DNA of 37,004 bases from Pandoraea pneumonica. GTDB lineage: Bacteria > Pseudomonadota > Gammaproteobacteria > Burkholderiales > Burkholderiaceae. A program made the translations under genes and the position numbers. Under the pieces are notes generated by a model. It was not told the DNA's origin, did no database searches, and was given only the letters and a program-made list of their open reading frames with translations. Positions 27,301-36,858 of this stretch are shown piece after piece. The stretch is taken from contig NZ_CABPSK010000008.1 of assembly GCF_902459645.1 (NCBI RefSeq), forward strand, positions 1 to 37,004. The letters are read 5' to 3'. The stretch's first letter is position 1; the number at the start of each line of letters is the position of its first letter.

Positions 27301-27708
27301 ATGAGTACCGAATTCGTTCGTCCGGTCGCCGTCACGTCGCTGCGCAGCCCGCTGGACTTCTATGCCACGCTCACCCGCGTGATCGACGCGCTGAAGCAGC
27401 ACGGCATGACGATCTTTGCCGACATCGATCAGAGCGCTGCGGCCGAAGCGGCGGGGGTGTCGCTCAGGCCCACACGCCTACTGCTGGTCGGCAACCCGAA
27501 GGGCGGCACGCCGGTCATGGCGGCGAATCCGCACGCAGGGCTGGAACTGCCACTCAAGGTGATGGTGTGGGCGGCGGCAGCCGACGAAGTGTGGGTCGAT
27601 TTTCTGAACCCAGGCCCCGCGTTGAGCGCGCTGTACGGGATCGATGCGGCGCAGGTTGCGGGCTTCGGCGGCGTGGCGAAGTTGCTGGAAGGCGCGCTCA
27701 AGGCGTAG
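27301..27708 (+). CDS. DUF302 domain protein
   Basis: This 135-aa protein shows the DUF302 pattern: LKQHGMTIFADIDQSAAAEAAGVSLRPTRLLLVGNPKGGTPVM, then LPLKVMVW and VWVDFLNP. The domain is widespread and its biochemical role is not established. No signal peptide or membrane segment is seen, so it is probably cytoplasmic. A good AGGAGG at 27291-27296 precedes the ATG. It stands alone between a minus-strand gene and a 313-nt gap, so the context adds little. Confidence 0.85.
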   Translation: MSTEFVRPVAVTSLRSPLDFYATLTRVIDALKQHGMTIFADIDQSAAAEAAGVSLRPTRLLLVGNPKGGTPVMAANPHAGLELPLKVMVWAAAADEVWVDFLNPGPALSALYGIDAAQVAGFGGVAKLLEGALKA

Positions 27709-28021
27709 TTGGGCCGATTGCAGGGCTGGCAGGGCGGATAGCGGGGCGGGTTCAGCCGGTAAAACGGCATGCGCCGCCCAGCACGCCGCCTCGGGGCGCC
27801 GGGCACGCGAGTCCACCGCCGCGTGCCCCGGGGGCATGCGCAAAGCCTTATGCCACGGGCGTGAGCACGTTCGGTGCGTGTCGCGAAAAGTGCCTATACT
27901 GATCCGGCCTTTCTGTGCGCGAGCGCCGTCGTCAGGCGCGGCTGTTCCCCACGGCCGCCGGTGCGCAAGTTTGCCGGTCGCGAGCGCAGGCATTTCCCCT
28001 ATTTCCTCAGGAGTGACTCCC
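27709..28021 (+). other. Intergenic region with a GC-rich hairpin before the dienelactone hydrolase gene
   Basis: No gene is supported here. A perfect 9-bp inverted repeat GGGCACGCG (27801-27809) / CGCGTGCCC (27820-27828) could end the DUF302 transcript, but no T run follows. A TATACT at 27895-27900 is a possible -10 without a good -35. A ribosome binding site (CAGGAG, ending at 28012) serves the next gene. Confidence 0.5.
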
Positions 28022-28732
28022 GTGTCGAACAGTCAATGGATCCGCGTCGAAACCGTCGACGGCACCTTCGATGCCTATCTGGCATTGCCGCCGTCGGGCA
28101 AGACGGCTAACGCCCCCGGCATCGTGCTCGTGCAAGAGATCTTCGGTGTGAACGAGCATATTCGTAGCGTGGCCGACCAGTACGCGTCGGACGGCTACGT
28201 CGTGATCGCACCCGATATCTTCTGGCGTGCGGCCCCGCGCGTCGAACTGGGCTACTCGGGCGACGACATGGCCCGCGCGATGGAATTGCGTAAGTCGGTG
28301 GACGTCGAGAAGGCGGTTGCTGATGTCGGGGCTTGCGTGACAGCGCTGCGCGGCAAACTCGACGCGGGCGCGAAAGTGGCTGCCGTCGGCTACTGCTTCG
28401 GTGGTTTGGTGTCGTACATCGCCGCCGCGCGCGGTCTGGTCGACGCAGCCGTGCCGTATTACGGCGGTGGCATTCACAACTACCTTGGCGAAGCCCCCAA
28501 CCTCAACGTGCCGACGCAATTCCACTACGGTGCGCTCGATAGCCACATCACGCCCGATATCGTGACTGCCGTCAGCGAGGCCGTGAAGTCGCGCCCGAAT
28601 ACGGAAGTCTTCGTGTACCCGCAAGCCGATCACGGTTTCAACTGCTGGGCGCGCGGCTCGTACCATCAGCCGTCGGCAGCGCTGGCGCATGGCCGTGCGC
28701 TCGCGTTCCTGGCGCAATGGTTGTCGAAGTAA
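28022..28732 (+). CDS. Dienelactone hydrolase family protein
   Basis: This 236-aa alpha/beta hydrolase has the dienelactone hydrolase set: Glu39 (QEIFGVN), nucleophile Cys125 in GYCFGG, Asp173 (GALDSH) and His204 (DHGFNCW). Enzymes of this family open dienelactones or related esters, for example in chlorocatechol breakdown. Here no ortho-cleavage genes are adjacent, so the substrate is unknown. I chose GTG 28022 because a ribosome binding site (GGAG near 28010) lies at normal distance; the open frame runs further upstream but without support. A terminator follows. Confidence 0.87.
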   Translation: MSNSQWIRVETVDGTFDAYLALPPSGKTANAPGIVLVQEIFGVNEHIRSVADQYASDGYVVIAPDIFWRAAPRVELGYSGDDMARAMELRKSVDVEKAVADVGACVTALRGKLDAGAKVAAVGYCFGGLVSYIAAARGLVDAAVPYYGGGIHNYLGEAPNLNVPTQFHYGALDSHITPDIVTAVSEAVKSRPNTEVFVYPQADHGFNCWARGSYHQPSAALAHGRALAFLAQWLSK

Positions 28733-28810
28733 GGCCGCGCGTGACGGTCGCACTCCCCGACTGCGATCGAAGGCAACGGTGATCGGACGACGCCGTTGTC
28801 AAAGGGAAAC

Positions 28811-28845
28811 AAAAAGCCCGCCCCAACTTCTTGGGCGGGCTTTTT
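28811..28845. terminator. Terminator after the dienelactone hydrolase gene
   Basis: GCCCGCCC (28816-28823) pairs with GGGCGGGC (28833-28840), flanked by five A residues before and five T residues after. It works for the plus-strand gene and could also stop minus-strand transcription. Confidence 0.92.
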
Positions 28846-28861
28846 GTTGTCAGACTGTGCT

Positions 28862-28890
28862 AAAAAAGCCCGTCGCCAAAAGCGACGGGC
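28862..28890 (-). terminator. Terminator of the DUF4148 gene (minus strand)
   Basis: GCCCGTCGC (28868-28876) pairs with GCGACGGGC (28882-28890), 9 bp with a 5-nt loop. Six A residues at 28862-28867 read as a T run on the minus strand. It lies about 195 nt after the stop of the DUF4148 gene, leaving a long structured 3' untranslated region. Confidence 0.88.
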
Positions 28891-29084
28891 AAAGTCCTGT
28901 GCGTTGAACCACTACGCACAGCGACAGGAGTCTGCGGAGGTGTCGGGTCGTCGGTGAACCACCGAGCCCGGCGAGGGTGACCGGAGAACACGCTGGGCGC
29001 CGCGAGAGGCGGACGCGTCGTTATGCGCAGAACGCGCGCCGCGCCGCCATCCCGTCAAAGGGACGTGCGGCGCGGCGATTTAGC
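28891..29084 (-). other. Long structured 3' UTR of the DUF4148 gene
   Basis: No gene is visible. On the minus strand two hairpins display a shared loop motif GTGGTTCA. One has stem TGTGCGT/ACGCACA (28898-28904 with 28914-28920). The other has stem TCGGT/ACCGA around 28950-28965. A third copy of the motif lies in the coding sequence (29200-29215). The region ends at the terminator and might yield a small RNA. Confidence 0.4.
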
Positions 29085-29393
29085 TTACGAACCGAAGTAG
29101 GTCGAACCGGCGCGTTGCGAGCCGCCAACCGAACCCATGCTGATCGGGGCGTTGCTCGACACCGGTTGGGCGCTCGGGGCAGCCTTCGGGTACACGCTGT
29201 CGTGTTGAACCACGAGGCCGGCCTTCTGGGCTTGAACCAGTTCTTGACGAACCTGAGCACGGCTCAGGGCGCTGGTTTGCGGCACCCACGAAAATTCCGA
29301 GGGACCGTCGAATGCATCGCTGGCGAAGGCCGAACCGGCCGACGCGGCCAACATGGCGGAAATCAGGGCAGAGGTAATAAGAGTGCGCTTCAT
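29085..29393 (-). CDS. DUF4148 family secreted small protein
   Basis: This 102-aa protein has a signal peptide (residues 1-24, ending GSAFA-SDAF). The DUF4148 motif SRAQVRQELVQAQKAGL follows at about residues 43-59. This family of small periplasmic or exported proteins is abundant in Burkholderiales and has no known function. GGAG lies at 29405-29402 before the ATG. It has its own terminator about 195 nt downstream. Two direct TTGTCAA repeats lie about 95-115 nt upstream. Confidence 0.85.
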   Translation of the reverse strand: MKRTLITSALISAMLAASAGSAFASDAFDGPSEFSWVPQTSALSRAQVRQELVQAQKAGLVVQHDSVYPKAAPSAQPVSSNAPISMGSVGGSQRAGSTYFGS

Positions 29394-29542
29394 GATGTTT
29401 TCTCCTGTCTTTTGAAGGGGGCGATGTGTAACTCATCGTCGACAGTTACAGTCTATTGATGCGCGCTCTGGTGATAAAGCCGACATTTGTCAAACAACTC
29501 TTGTCAATTAAGAAATAATCGAAGACGACTGAGGAGACAGCG

Positions 29543-29944
29543 ATGCTTTACCTGTGGATCAAGGTGGTGCATTTGGTTGCGGTGATTTCGTTGATCGCCG
29601 GGCTGGTGACGATGTCGTTCGGCGGGCGCTTGGCCCAGCCGGAATGGCGCCGGATTGCGCGGCAGGCCGACTATCGGCTGGCATCGCCCGCCCTCATCGT
29701 CGTGTGGTTGAGCGGCCCGACGCTGGCCGTGATGGCGAATTGGTGGAGTGCCCCGTGGCTGATGGCGAAGCTGGTCTTCGTGATCGTGGTGTCGGCGTTG
29801 CACGGCCGCTTGTCGGGCACGTTGCGTCGGCTCGAGCGCGATGGCGTGACGGGGCCGTCGCCTTCGCTGTTCCAGCGCGCCTTGCCGATCACCCTGATTT
29901 CGATGGCGGTGATCGTGGTGCTGGTCATCGTCAAGCCGTTTTGA
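29543..29944 (+). CDS. CopD/HemJ-like four-helix membrane protein
   Basis: This 133-aa protein has four hydrophobic segments, at about residues 5-27, 47-65, 70-88 and 111-131. It starts MLYLWIKVVHLVAV, with a Lys and His10 placed as in the HemJ/CopD group, and has KLVFVIVVSALHG in the third helix. HemJ is a haem-binding protoporphyrinogen oxidase, while CopD-domain proteins are linked to copper uptake; I cannot decide between them. GAGGAG at 29531-29536 precedes the ATG. It is a single gene on the plus strand. Confidence 0.7.
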   Translation: MLYLWIKVVHLVAVISLIAGLVTMSFGGRLAQPEWRRIARQADYRLASPALIVVWLSGPTLAVMANWWSAPWLMAKLVFVIVVSALHGRLSGTLRRLERDGVTGPSPSLFQRALPITLISMAVIVVLVIVKPF

Positions 29945-29976
29945 GCAAGCGGGCGGCGAGCCACGCTGCGCCACCC

Positions 29977-30008
29977 TAACGCTGTAATGGCGTAACGCTG
30001 CAACGGCG
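29977..30008 (+). repeat. 16-bp direct repeat upstream of the araC-type gene
   Basis: TAACGCTGTAATGGCG (29977-29992) is followed at once by TAACGCTGCAACGGCG (29993-30008), 14 of 16 identical. A partial third copy, TTACGCTGGCG, lies at about 30045-30055. AraC-family proteins commonly bind direct repeats near their own promoter, so this may be an autoregulatory site. The role is inferred. Confidence 0.6.
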
Positions 30009-30034
30009 TAAGGCAATCGGCTTGGAGCCCACGG

Positions 30035-30877
30035 GTGGGCGATGTTACGCTGGCGCCATCGCCTATAACGCCTAACAATGGCCCGATGCCGATCTCAAGT
30101 GCGGTAACCCTGGACGACCCAGGTCACGACCGCCCCGTCGGCGCGCTGGCGAAAGATTATCCGGACGGCTTTATCGTGACGCCGCACAGCCACCGGCGCG
30201 CGCAATTGATGTACGCACGCGCTGGGATCATGGAAGTGCGCACGGACACGTCGTTCTGGGTGATACCGCCGCAACGCGCGTTGTGGATTCCGGGGAATGT
30301 CACGCATGAAGTGCGAATGCGGGGCAAAGTCGAAATGCGCACGCTCTACGTCGACGTGGCGCGCTGCGGAATGAGCGCACCCGAAACGGCGGTGGCCATC
30401 CGTGTCTCCCCCTTGCTGCGAGAACTGATTCTGCGCGCTATGACGCTGCCTAAGGACTGGGCCGCCGATGGCAAGGACGGGTTGGTCTTCGCGCTGCTGT
30501 TGCAGGAAGTCGAGTGGAAAAGCGACTCGCCGCTGCATTTGCAGGTGCCCGCCGACGCGCGTCTGCGCAAAATATTCGATGCCTATCTGGCGGCACCGGC
30601 CGACATGCGCAGCTTGCAGGACTGGGCGGCCGAAGTCGGTGCGTCGAGCCGCACGCTGGAGCGCCGGTTCATGACGGAATTCGGGTTGCCGTTCAGGGAA
30701 TGGCGGCAGCACATGCGCCTGCTCGGGGCGTTGCCGCTACTGGGGGCCGGGCGGCCCATCACGCAGGTGGCGCTCGAAGTGGGCTACGACACGCCGAGCG
30801 CGTTCTCCACCATGTTCCGCCGACTTATGGGCGTGACGCCAAGCGAGTACCTGTCGCGCGACCAGCACCCGGATTGA
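30035..30877 (+). CDS. AraC-family transcriptional regulator with N-terminal cupin
   Basis: This protein of 280 aa (263 aa if ATG 30086 is used) has an N-terminal cupin-like sensor domain (PHSHRRAQLMYARAGIMEVRT...PPQRALWIPGNVTHEV). The C-terminal half carries a double helix-turn-helix, with ERRFMTEFGLPFREWRQHMRL and ITQVALEVGYDTPSAFSTMFRRLMGVTPSEY. GTG 30035 has a reasonable GGAG 7 nt upstream; ATG 30086 does not, yet it gives the more usual N terminus, so the start is unsure. Its 3' end overlaps the convergent HAD gene by 53 nt. The target genes are unknown. Confidence 0.85.
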   Translation: MGDVTLAPSPITPNNGPMPISSAVTLDDPGHDRPVGALAKDYPDGFIVTPHSHRRAQLMYARAGIMEVRTDTSFWVIPPQRALWIPGNVTHEVRMRGKVEMRTLYVDVARCGMSAPETAVAIRVSPLLRELILRAMTLPKDWAADGKDGLVFALLLQEVEWKSDSPLHLQVPADARLRKIFDAYLAAPADMRSLQDWAAEVGASSRTLERRFMTEFGLPFREWRQHMRLLGALPLLGAGRPITQVALEVGYDTPSAFSTMFRRLMGVTPSEYLSRDQHPD

Positions 30878-31580
30878 GCCAGTGCATGGCCTCCCACATA
30901 TCGTCGTAGACCGGCACGCCCTCGGCGTAGAGTGGCGAGCGTTGGCGTTTCGAGCCGATGCCCACGAAGTCGATGCCGAGAGTGCGCGCCACCTTCAGAT
31001 CCCACATGCCGTCGCCGATCGACACGATCGCGCGCGGCTTCGCAATGCCGTAACCCGCCTGCGCCCGCTTGATGGCCTCGCTCACCAGTTGTTCTCGCGA
31101 ACTGTACTCGGACGCGGTGATGAGCATGGCGTCGGTGTAATCGATCGCCACTGAGCGCAGCTTGCGATGGCTCACCTGCCGGATGCCGCCAGTGGCGAAC
31201 ACGACGCCCCAGCGCGAACGGTGTGCCGCCTCGACGAAGGCGCGTGCGCCCGGAATTTCGGCGAGTCCGTGGGCGTTGAGCAGTGCGGTGAAGCGCTCGT
31301 CGATCTCATGCTCGAAGCGCGCGAGGTCGTGCGGCTGCGGCAGCGCGCGGCCATTCTCGGCGTGGGCGTGGATCAGAATCCCGGTATCGGTGTGATGCGG
31401 GTAGCTGCCCCAGTCGGTGTTCAGTTCCTCGAACGCCAGCGACTCCATCGCGCCCAGCAACGCCCGTTGGTGGATGCGCACCGAATCGGTGAGCGTGCCG
31501 TCGACGTCGAGAACCAGAATGCTGTCTTTTTCGAAACTCGCCTGCATGGGAGGTATGGGAGTCGGGGAGGGAGAAGTCAT
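30825..31580 (-). CDS. HAD-superfamily hydrolase (phosphatase type)
   Basis: This 251-aa protein has HAD motif I DVDGTLTDS with Asp25 and Asp27 as nucleophile and acid, motif II Thr in FATGG, and motif IV GDGMWDLKVA. A helical cap lies between motifs I and II, as in phosphoglycolate phosphatase-like enzymes. The substrate is unknown. The start is uncertain: ATG 31580 and ATG 31547 both lack a ribosome binding site. Its last 53 nt overlap the end of the araC-type gene on the other strand. A perfect FNR-type box lies about 105 nt upstream. Confidence 0.82.
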   Translation of the reverse strand: MTSPSPTPIPPMQASFEKDSILVLDVDGTLTDSVRIHQRALLGAMESLAFEELNTDWGSYPHHTDTGILIHAHAENGRALPQPHDLARFEHEIDERFTALLNAHGLAEIPGARAFVEAAHRSRWGVVFATGGIRQVSHRKLRSVAIDYTDAMLITASEYSSREQLVSEAIKRAQAGYGIAKPRAIVSIGDGMWDLKVARTLGIDFVGIGSKRQRSPLYAEGVPVYDDMWEAMHWLNPGAGRATGTRLASRP

Positions 31581-31685
31581 TACAGACGAAGTCTCGGAGT
31601 GTACGAATTCGCGGCGTCAAATAAAACGCGTCGAGTGACACCGGATACGCCGTTTGCGACACACTCGGCTACGGTATTTGACAGG

Positions 31686-31699
31686 TTGATGCGCATCAA
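31686..31699. promoter_or_regulatory. Perfect FNR/ANR-type box upstream of the HAD gene
   Basis: TTGATGCGCATCAA is a 14-bp perfect palindrome matching the FNR consensus TTGAT-N4-ATCAA at every fixed base. It lies in the region upstream of the minus-strand HAD gene. No well-placed -10 element was found on either strand, so function is open. Confidence 0.5.
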
Positions 31700-31709
31700 G
31701 AGGGCGCGA

Positions 31710-31729
31710 GGCACCGGTGCCGCTTTTTT
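31710..31729 (+). other. GGCACCGGTGCC palindrome followed by a T run
   Basis: A perfect 12-bp palindrome (31710-31721) is followed by GC and six T residues (31724-31729). It looks like a plus-strand terminator, but the stem is short (4 bp plus a CCGG loop) and no plus-strand gene ends nearby. Confidence 0.3.
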
Positions 31730-31861
31730 GTGCATTTTTTGCGTGGCGTCAACCGAGCCTCTAGTGCGATGTCAGGCGATTGAACCGCGCCGACCGCCGC
31801 CGCGTAAGCGTCTTGCACGAGCGGCGGGCATCGGAGGATGACGCCCGCCCCCGCTGCCGGG

Positions 31862-33256
31862 TCAGACGACCGCAGCGTGAATGCTTGGCGGCGCTTCGCC
31901 CAACAGCGTCTTGAGTCGCCGCAGGGCGCTGCCAAGACGCTCTGGGTCGCGTACCCCGCCCAGCGAGATCCGAATCGCGTTGGGGGCTTCGGGGCTCAGG
32001 CAGAACGCATCGGCTGGCGTGACCGCGAGGCCCTCGGCGCGTGCGGCCATCGTCAACTCACGAGCCGTCCAGGGGGCGGGCAACGACTGCCAGAGGTGAA
32101 TCCCCTGTTCCGGCGCGGCTCCCGGTTCGCCCAGCACGTCGGCGGCAATCGCCTGACGCTGCGCGGCGGCGCTTCGGACTCCGGCGAGAATGCGATCGGC
32201 CATGCCGTTGTGAATCCACTGGGTCGCCAGCCCCGTCATCAGGGGCGGGGCCATCAGCGCGAAGGCATTGAGTGTGCTGAGGAACAGGTCGCGCCGCCGA
32301 ATGTCGGCCAGCCGCAGGTAAGCGGTGCGCAGACCCGGCGTGAGGCACTTGGACAGCGTGGCGATGTAGTGCACGCGGTGCGGCGCGAGTCGCGCGAGCG
32401 GCGGCGGTGCCCGGTGCGCAAGGCGCCAGTAGGGATCGTCTTCGATGATCGTCAGGTTCAGTGTCTCGGCGACGTCGAGCAACTGGCGCCGACGGGTTTC
32501 CGGCATGGTCCGTGTGGTCGGGTTTTGCAGCGTCGGGTTCAGGTAGACGACACGGGCGCCATGCTCGCGTACCGCTGCGCTCAGGGCGTCGGGCAGCATG
32601 CCGTCGTGGTCGGTCGGCACGGCGACGAGCTTGCGTTCCAGCGTACGGGCGGCGCTGCGAAGGCCCGGATAGACGATGGGCTCGCACAGGACGGTCTCGT
32701 CTCGCGACGTTTCGGTGAGCAGCAACGCGGCTAGCGTGGCTTGTGCGCCCGGACATACGCAAACTTGCGACGCGTCGAGTTCGCCCAGCATCGGCGCGAG
32801 CCACAGCGCACCCGCTTGCCGGTCGGCAATGCCGCCGTCGCCGAGTTGATACGCCATGAGCATCGAGGCGTCGGTGTGCTTGAGCACCTCGTCGATGCCC
32901 TGTTGAAGCAACTCTCCGAGAAAGAGATCGGCCGGGGCGGGCGGGATGTTCATGCCAAGATCGAGCACTTGCTCAAACGTCACGCGCGGCGTGCTGACGA
33001 ACGTGCCCAGCGGTCCGCGGCCCTCGATGGCGTTGCGCTCGCGCGCCCGGTTGTAGGCGCGCGTCACCGTGGTGAAGTCGATGCCCAGCCACGACGCGAG
33101 CTCGCGTTGCGCCGGCAAGCGGTCGCCGGGCCGCAGTCGGCCGTCGGCCACCGCCTGCTCGATGAAGCTGGCCAGACGAAGGTAGCGCGGGCCTTTACCG
33201 GCCGTCAGCGCCGGTTTCCAAAAGGTGGCGCGCAAGGTGTCGTGGGAGGCGTCCAT
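31862..33256 (-). CDS. MocR-type regulator (GntR DNA-binding domain fused to aminotransferase fold)
   Basis: With ATG 33256 the protein has 464 aa. The N-terminal GntR winged helix lies at about residues 20-85 (YLRLASFIEQAVADGRLRPGDRLPAQRELASWLGIDFTTVTRAYNRARERNAI). An aminotransferase class I-like domain follows, with Asn245 (LQNPTT), EDDPYW near residue 273 and the PLP lysine Lys303 (ATLSKCLTPGLR). Such proteins use PLP as co-effector and regulate genes for amines, amino acids or vitamin B6. The open frame runs upstream to 33424 but those residues look non-native. It is divergent from the rpsL operon, an unusual partner. An inverted repeat upstream may be its operator. Confidence 0.88.
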   Translation of the reverse strand: MDASHDTLRATFWKPALTAGKGPRYLRLASFIEQAVADGRLRPGDRLPAQRELASWLGIDFTTVTRAYNRARERNAIEGRGPLGTFVSTPRVTFEQVLDLGMNIPPAPADLFLGELLQQGIDEVLKHTDASMLMAYQLGDGGIADRQAGALWLAPMLGELDASQVCVCPGAQATLAALLLTETSRDETVLCEPIVYPGLRSAARTLERKLVAVPTDHDGMLPDALSAAVREHGARVVYLNPTLQNPTTRTMPETRRRQLLDVAETLNLTIIEDDPYWRLAHRAPPPLARLAPHRVHYIATLSKCLTPGLRTAYLRLADIRRRDLFLSTLNAFALMAPPLMTGLATQWIHNGMADRILAGVRSAAAQRQAIAADVLGEPGAAPEQGIHLWQSLPAPWTARELTMAARAEGLAVTPADAFCLSPEAPNAIRISLGGVRDPERLGSALRRLKTLLGEAPPSIHAAVV

Positions 33257-33305
33257 GGCTGATGTCGGGAGTATGTATGGAGATTTGCCATTAATTGGCG
33301 TCGCA

Positions 33306-33323
33306 ATGCAGTTTAGTCTGCAT
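33306..33323. promoter_or_regulatory. Inverted repeat upstream of the MocR gene
   Basis: ATGCAG (33306-33311) and CTGCAT (33318-33323) form a perfect inverted repeat with a 6-bp spacer. It lies about 50-67 nt before the MocR start. It overlaps a possible minus-strand promoter (TTGCGG, 17 bp, TAAACT), so it may be an autoregulatory site. Both are calls by eye. Confidence 0.4.
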
Positions 33324-33460
33324 ACATGCCCGCCGCAATGCCGGTGTCCTGCTGCCGATATCGAAGCGAGTCGCTCGGATGCCCTCGGTCGGGCCTCGGC
33401 AGGTTGCCAATGAGCCGTTAACAATCAACGACTTACCTGCTGAAAACGCTCGCGACTGCA

Positions 33461-33489
33461 TTGACACTTGCATAGGTCCCATGTATAGT
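33461..33489 (+). promoter_or_regulatory. Strong sigma70 promoter of the rpsL-rpsG-fusA-tuf operon
   Basis: A perfect -35 TTGACA (33461-33466) is separated by exactly 17 bp from TATAGT (33484-33489). Transcription should start near 33496, giving a leader of about 160 nt before rpsL. The leader has hairpins CCGG-TTTTT-CCGG near 33498-33510 and TGTCA/TGACA (33623-33627 with 33634-33638) just before the ribosome binding site. The rest of the 33257-33654 gap holds no gene. Confidence 0.88.
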
Positions 33490-33654
33490 CGCAGGCTCCG
33501 GTTTTTCCGGCGGTAGGCGCGTGCCCAACCCAAAATGCTTTCGCATCAAGCGGTTAGGTGCGGGTAATCCGCAGGAGTGGCCGGAGGGAGTGCAGTAAAT
33601 CTGCATGGTGGCCCGCCTTGGCTGTCATGCTTTTGACACATTTAGGAAATCACA

Positions 33655-34029
33655 ATGCCAACGATTAACCAATTGGTCCGCAAGCCGCGCACCTCTGCTC
33701 AAATCAAGAGCAAGAGCCCGGCACTGCAGGACTGCCCGCAGCGTCGCGGCGTGTGCACCCGTGTGTACACCACGACGCCGAAGAAGCCTAACTCCGCTCT
33801 GCGTAAGGTTGCCAAGGTGCGCCTGACCAACGGTTTCGAGGTCATCTCGTACATCGGCGGTGAAGGCCACAACCTGCAAGAACACTCGGTCGTGCTGATC
33901 CGCGGCGGTCGTGTGAAAGACTTGCCGGGTGTGCGTTACCACATGGTGCGCGGTAGCCTCGACACGCAAGGCGTCAAGGACCGTAAGCAAGCCCGTTCGA
34001 AGTACGGCGCGAAGCGTCCGAAGGCCTAA
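33655..34029 (+). CDS. rpsL: 30S ribosomal protein S12
   Basis: S12 (124 aa) lines the decoding centre of the small subunit. The sequence is collinear with E. coli S12 ([47 protein letters not shown]). Lys43 and Lys88, whose changes give streptomycin resistance, are wild type. ATG follows AGGA at 33644-33647. It is the first gene of the str operon, with rpsG 126 nt downstream. Confidence 0.98.
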   Translation: MPTINQLVRKPRTSAQIKSKSPALQDCPQRRGVCTRVYTTTPKKPNSALRKVAKVRLTNGFEVISYIGGEGHNLQEHSVVLIRGGRVKDLPGVRYHMVRGSLDTQGVKDRKQARSKYGAKRPKA

Positions 34030-34155
34030 GCGGCCAGACGGACATACGTTCGGTGATGGTGGTACATCGTCACTGAGTAAGTGGTCACTCGGCCCAAGAA
34101 GGGCTAGTAGGTGGCCTGGAGCCTGGCTCCGACTGAATCAATTAAGGAAGAAATT

Positions 34156-34626
34156 ATGCCGCGTCGCCGCGAAGTCCCCAAGCGCGAAGTGTTGCCCGAT
34201 CCGAAGTTCGGCAACGTTGATGTCGCTAAATTCATGAACGTGTTGATGCTTGCCGGCAAGAAGTCGGTTGCAGAACGCATCGTTTATGGTGCTTTCGAGC
34301 AGATCCAAACCAAGGCGGGCAAGGATCCGCTGGAAGTCTTCAACACCGCTCTCGGTAACGTGAAGCCGGTGGTTGAAGTCAAGAGCCGCCGTGTTGGCGG
34401 TGCAAACTATCAAGTTCCGGTCGAAGTGCGTCCGTCGCGTCGTATGGCATTGGCGATGCGTTGGTTGCGTGAGGCCGCGAAGAAGCGTAGCGAAAAGTCG
34501 ATGGCTCTGCGTTTGGCTGGTGAGCTGATCGAAGCCTCGGAAGGCCGTGGCGGCGCCATGAAGAAGCGTGACGAAGTTCACCGCATGGCCGAAGCCAACA
34601 AGGCTTTCTCGCACTTCCGCTTCTGA
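34156..34626 (+). CDS. rpsG: 30S ribosomal protein S7
   Basis: S7 (156 aa) nucleates assembly of the 30S head and contacts the E-site tRNA. The N terminus [19 protein letters not shown] and the core [24 protein letters not shown] are typical. I chose ATG 34156 with AAGGAAG at 34144-34150; an in-frame ATG at 34111 adds 15 unlike residues. In E. coli S7 is the translational repressor of this operon, acting in the rpsL-rpsG gap. Here that gap is 126 nt, which leaves room for a similar site. Confidence 0.97.
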   Translation: MPRRREVPKREVLPDPKFGNVDVAKFMNVLMLAGKKSVAERIVYGAFEQIQTKAGKDPLEVFNTALGNVKPVVEVKSRRVGGANYQVPVEVRPSRRMALAMRWLREAAKKRSEKSMALRLAGELIEASEGRGGAMKKRDEVHRMAEANKAFSHFRF

Positions 34627-34743
34627 CGCTGGCAGGCAGTACCTAGAGCAGAAACCGGGGCGGGTGCGCATGAGAAATTGCGCCTCGCCCGTTTGTGTTA
34701 GTAGCCCCCTCAAAAATGGCGGCTACATTGAAAGAGGCTTAAA

Positions 34744-36846
<2,103 letters not shown>

Positions 36847-36858
36847 ATTCGTTTTGAA

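Noticed and set aside
27801-27828. GGGCACGCG/CGCGTGCCC hairpin as a Rho-independent terminator
   Set aside because: The stem is perfect but no T run follows on either strand, so it is listed only as part of the intergenic region.
31838-32734. Plus-strand frame downstream of the FNR-type box, opposite the MocR gene
   Set aside because: No start signal, antisense-like composition, and the MocR frame is clearly coding.
12627-33654. Insertion sequences, prophage, integrase, att-type repeats or a CRISPR array in the accessory region
   Set aside because: No transposase or integrase-like protein, no terminal inverted repeats and no regularly spaced repeats were seen. The only long repeat is the 51-bp regulatory block.
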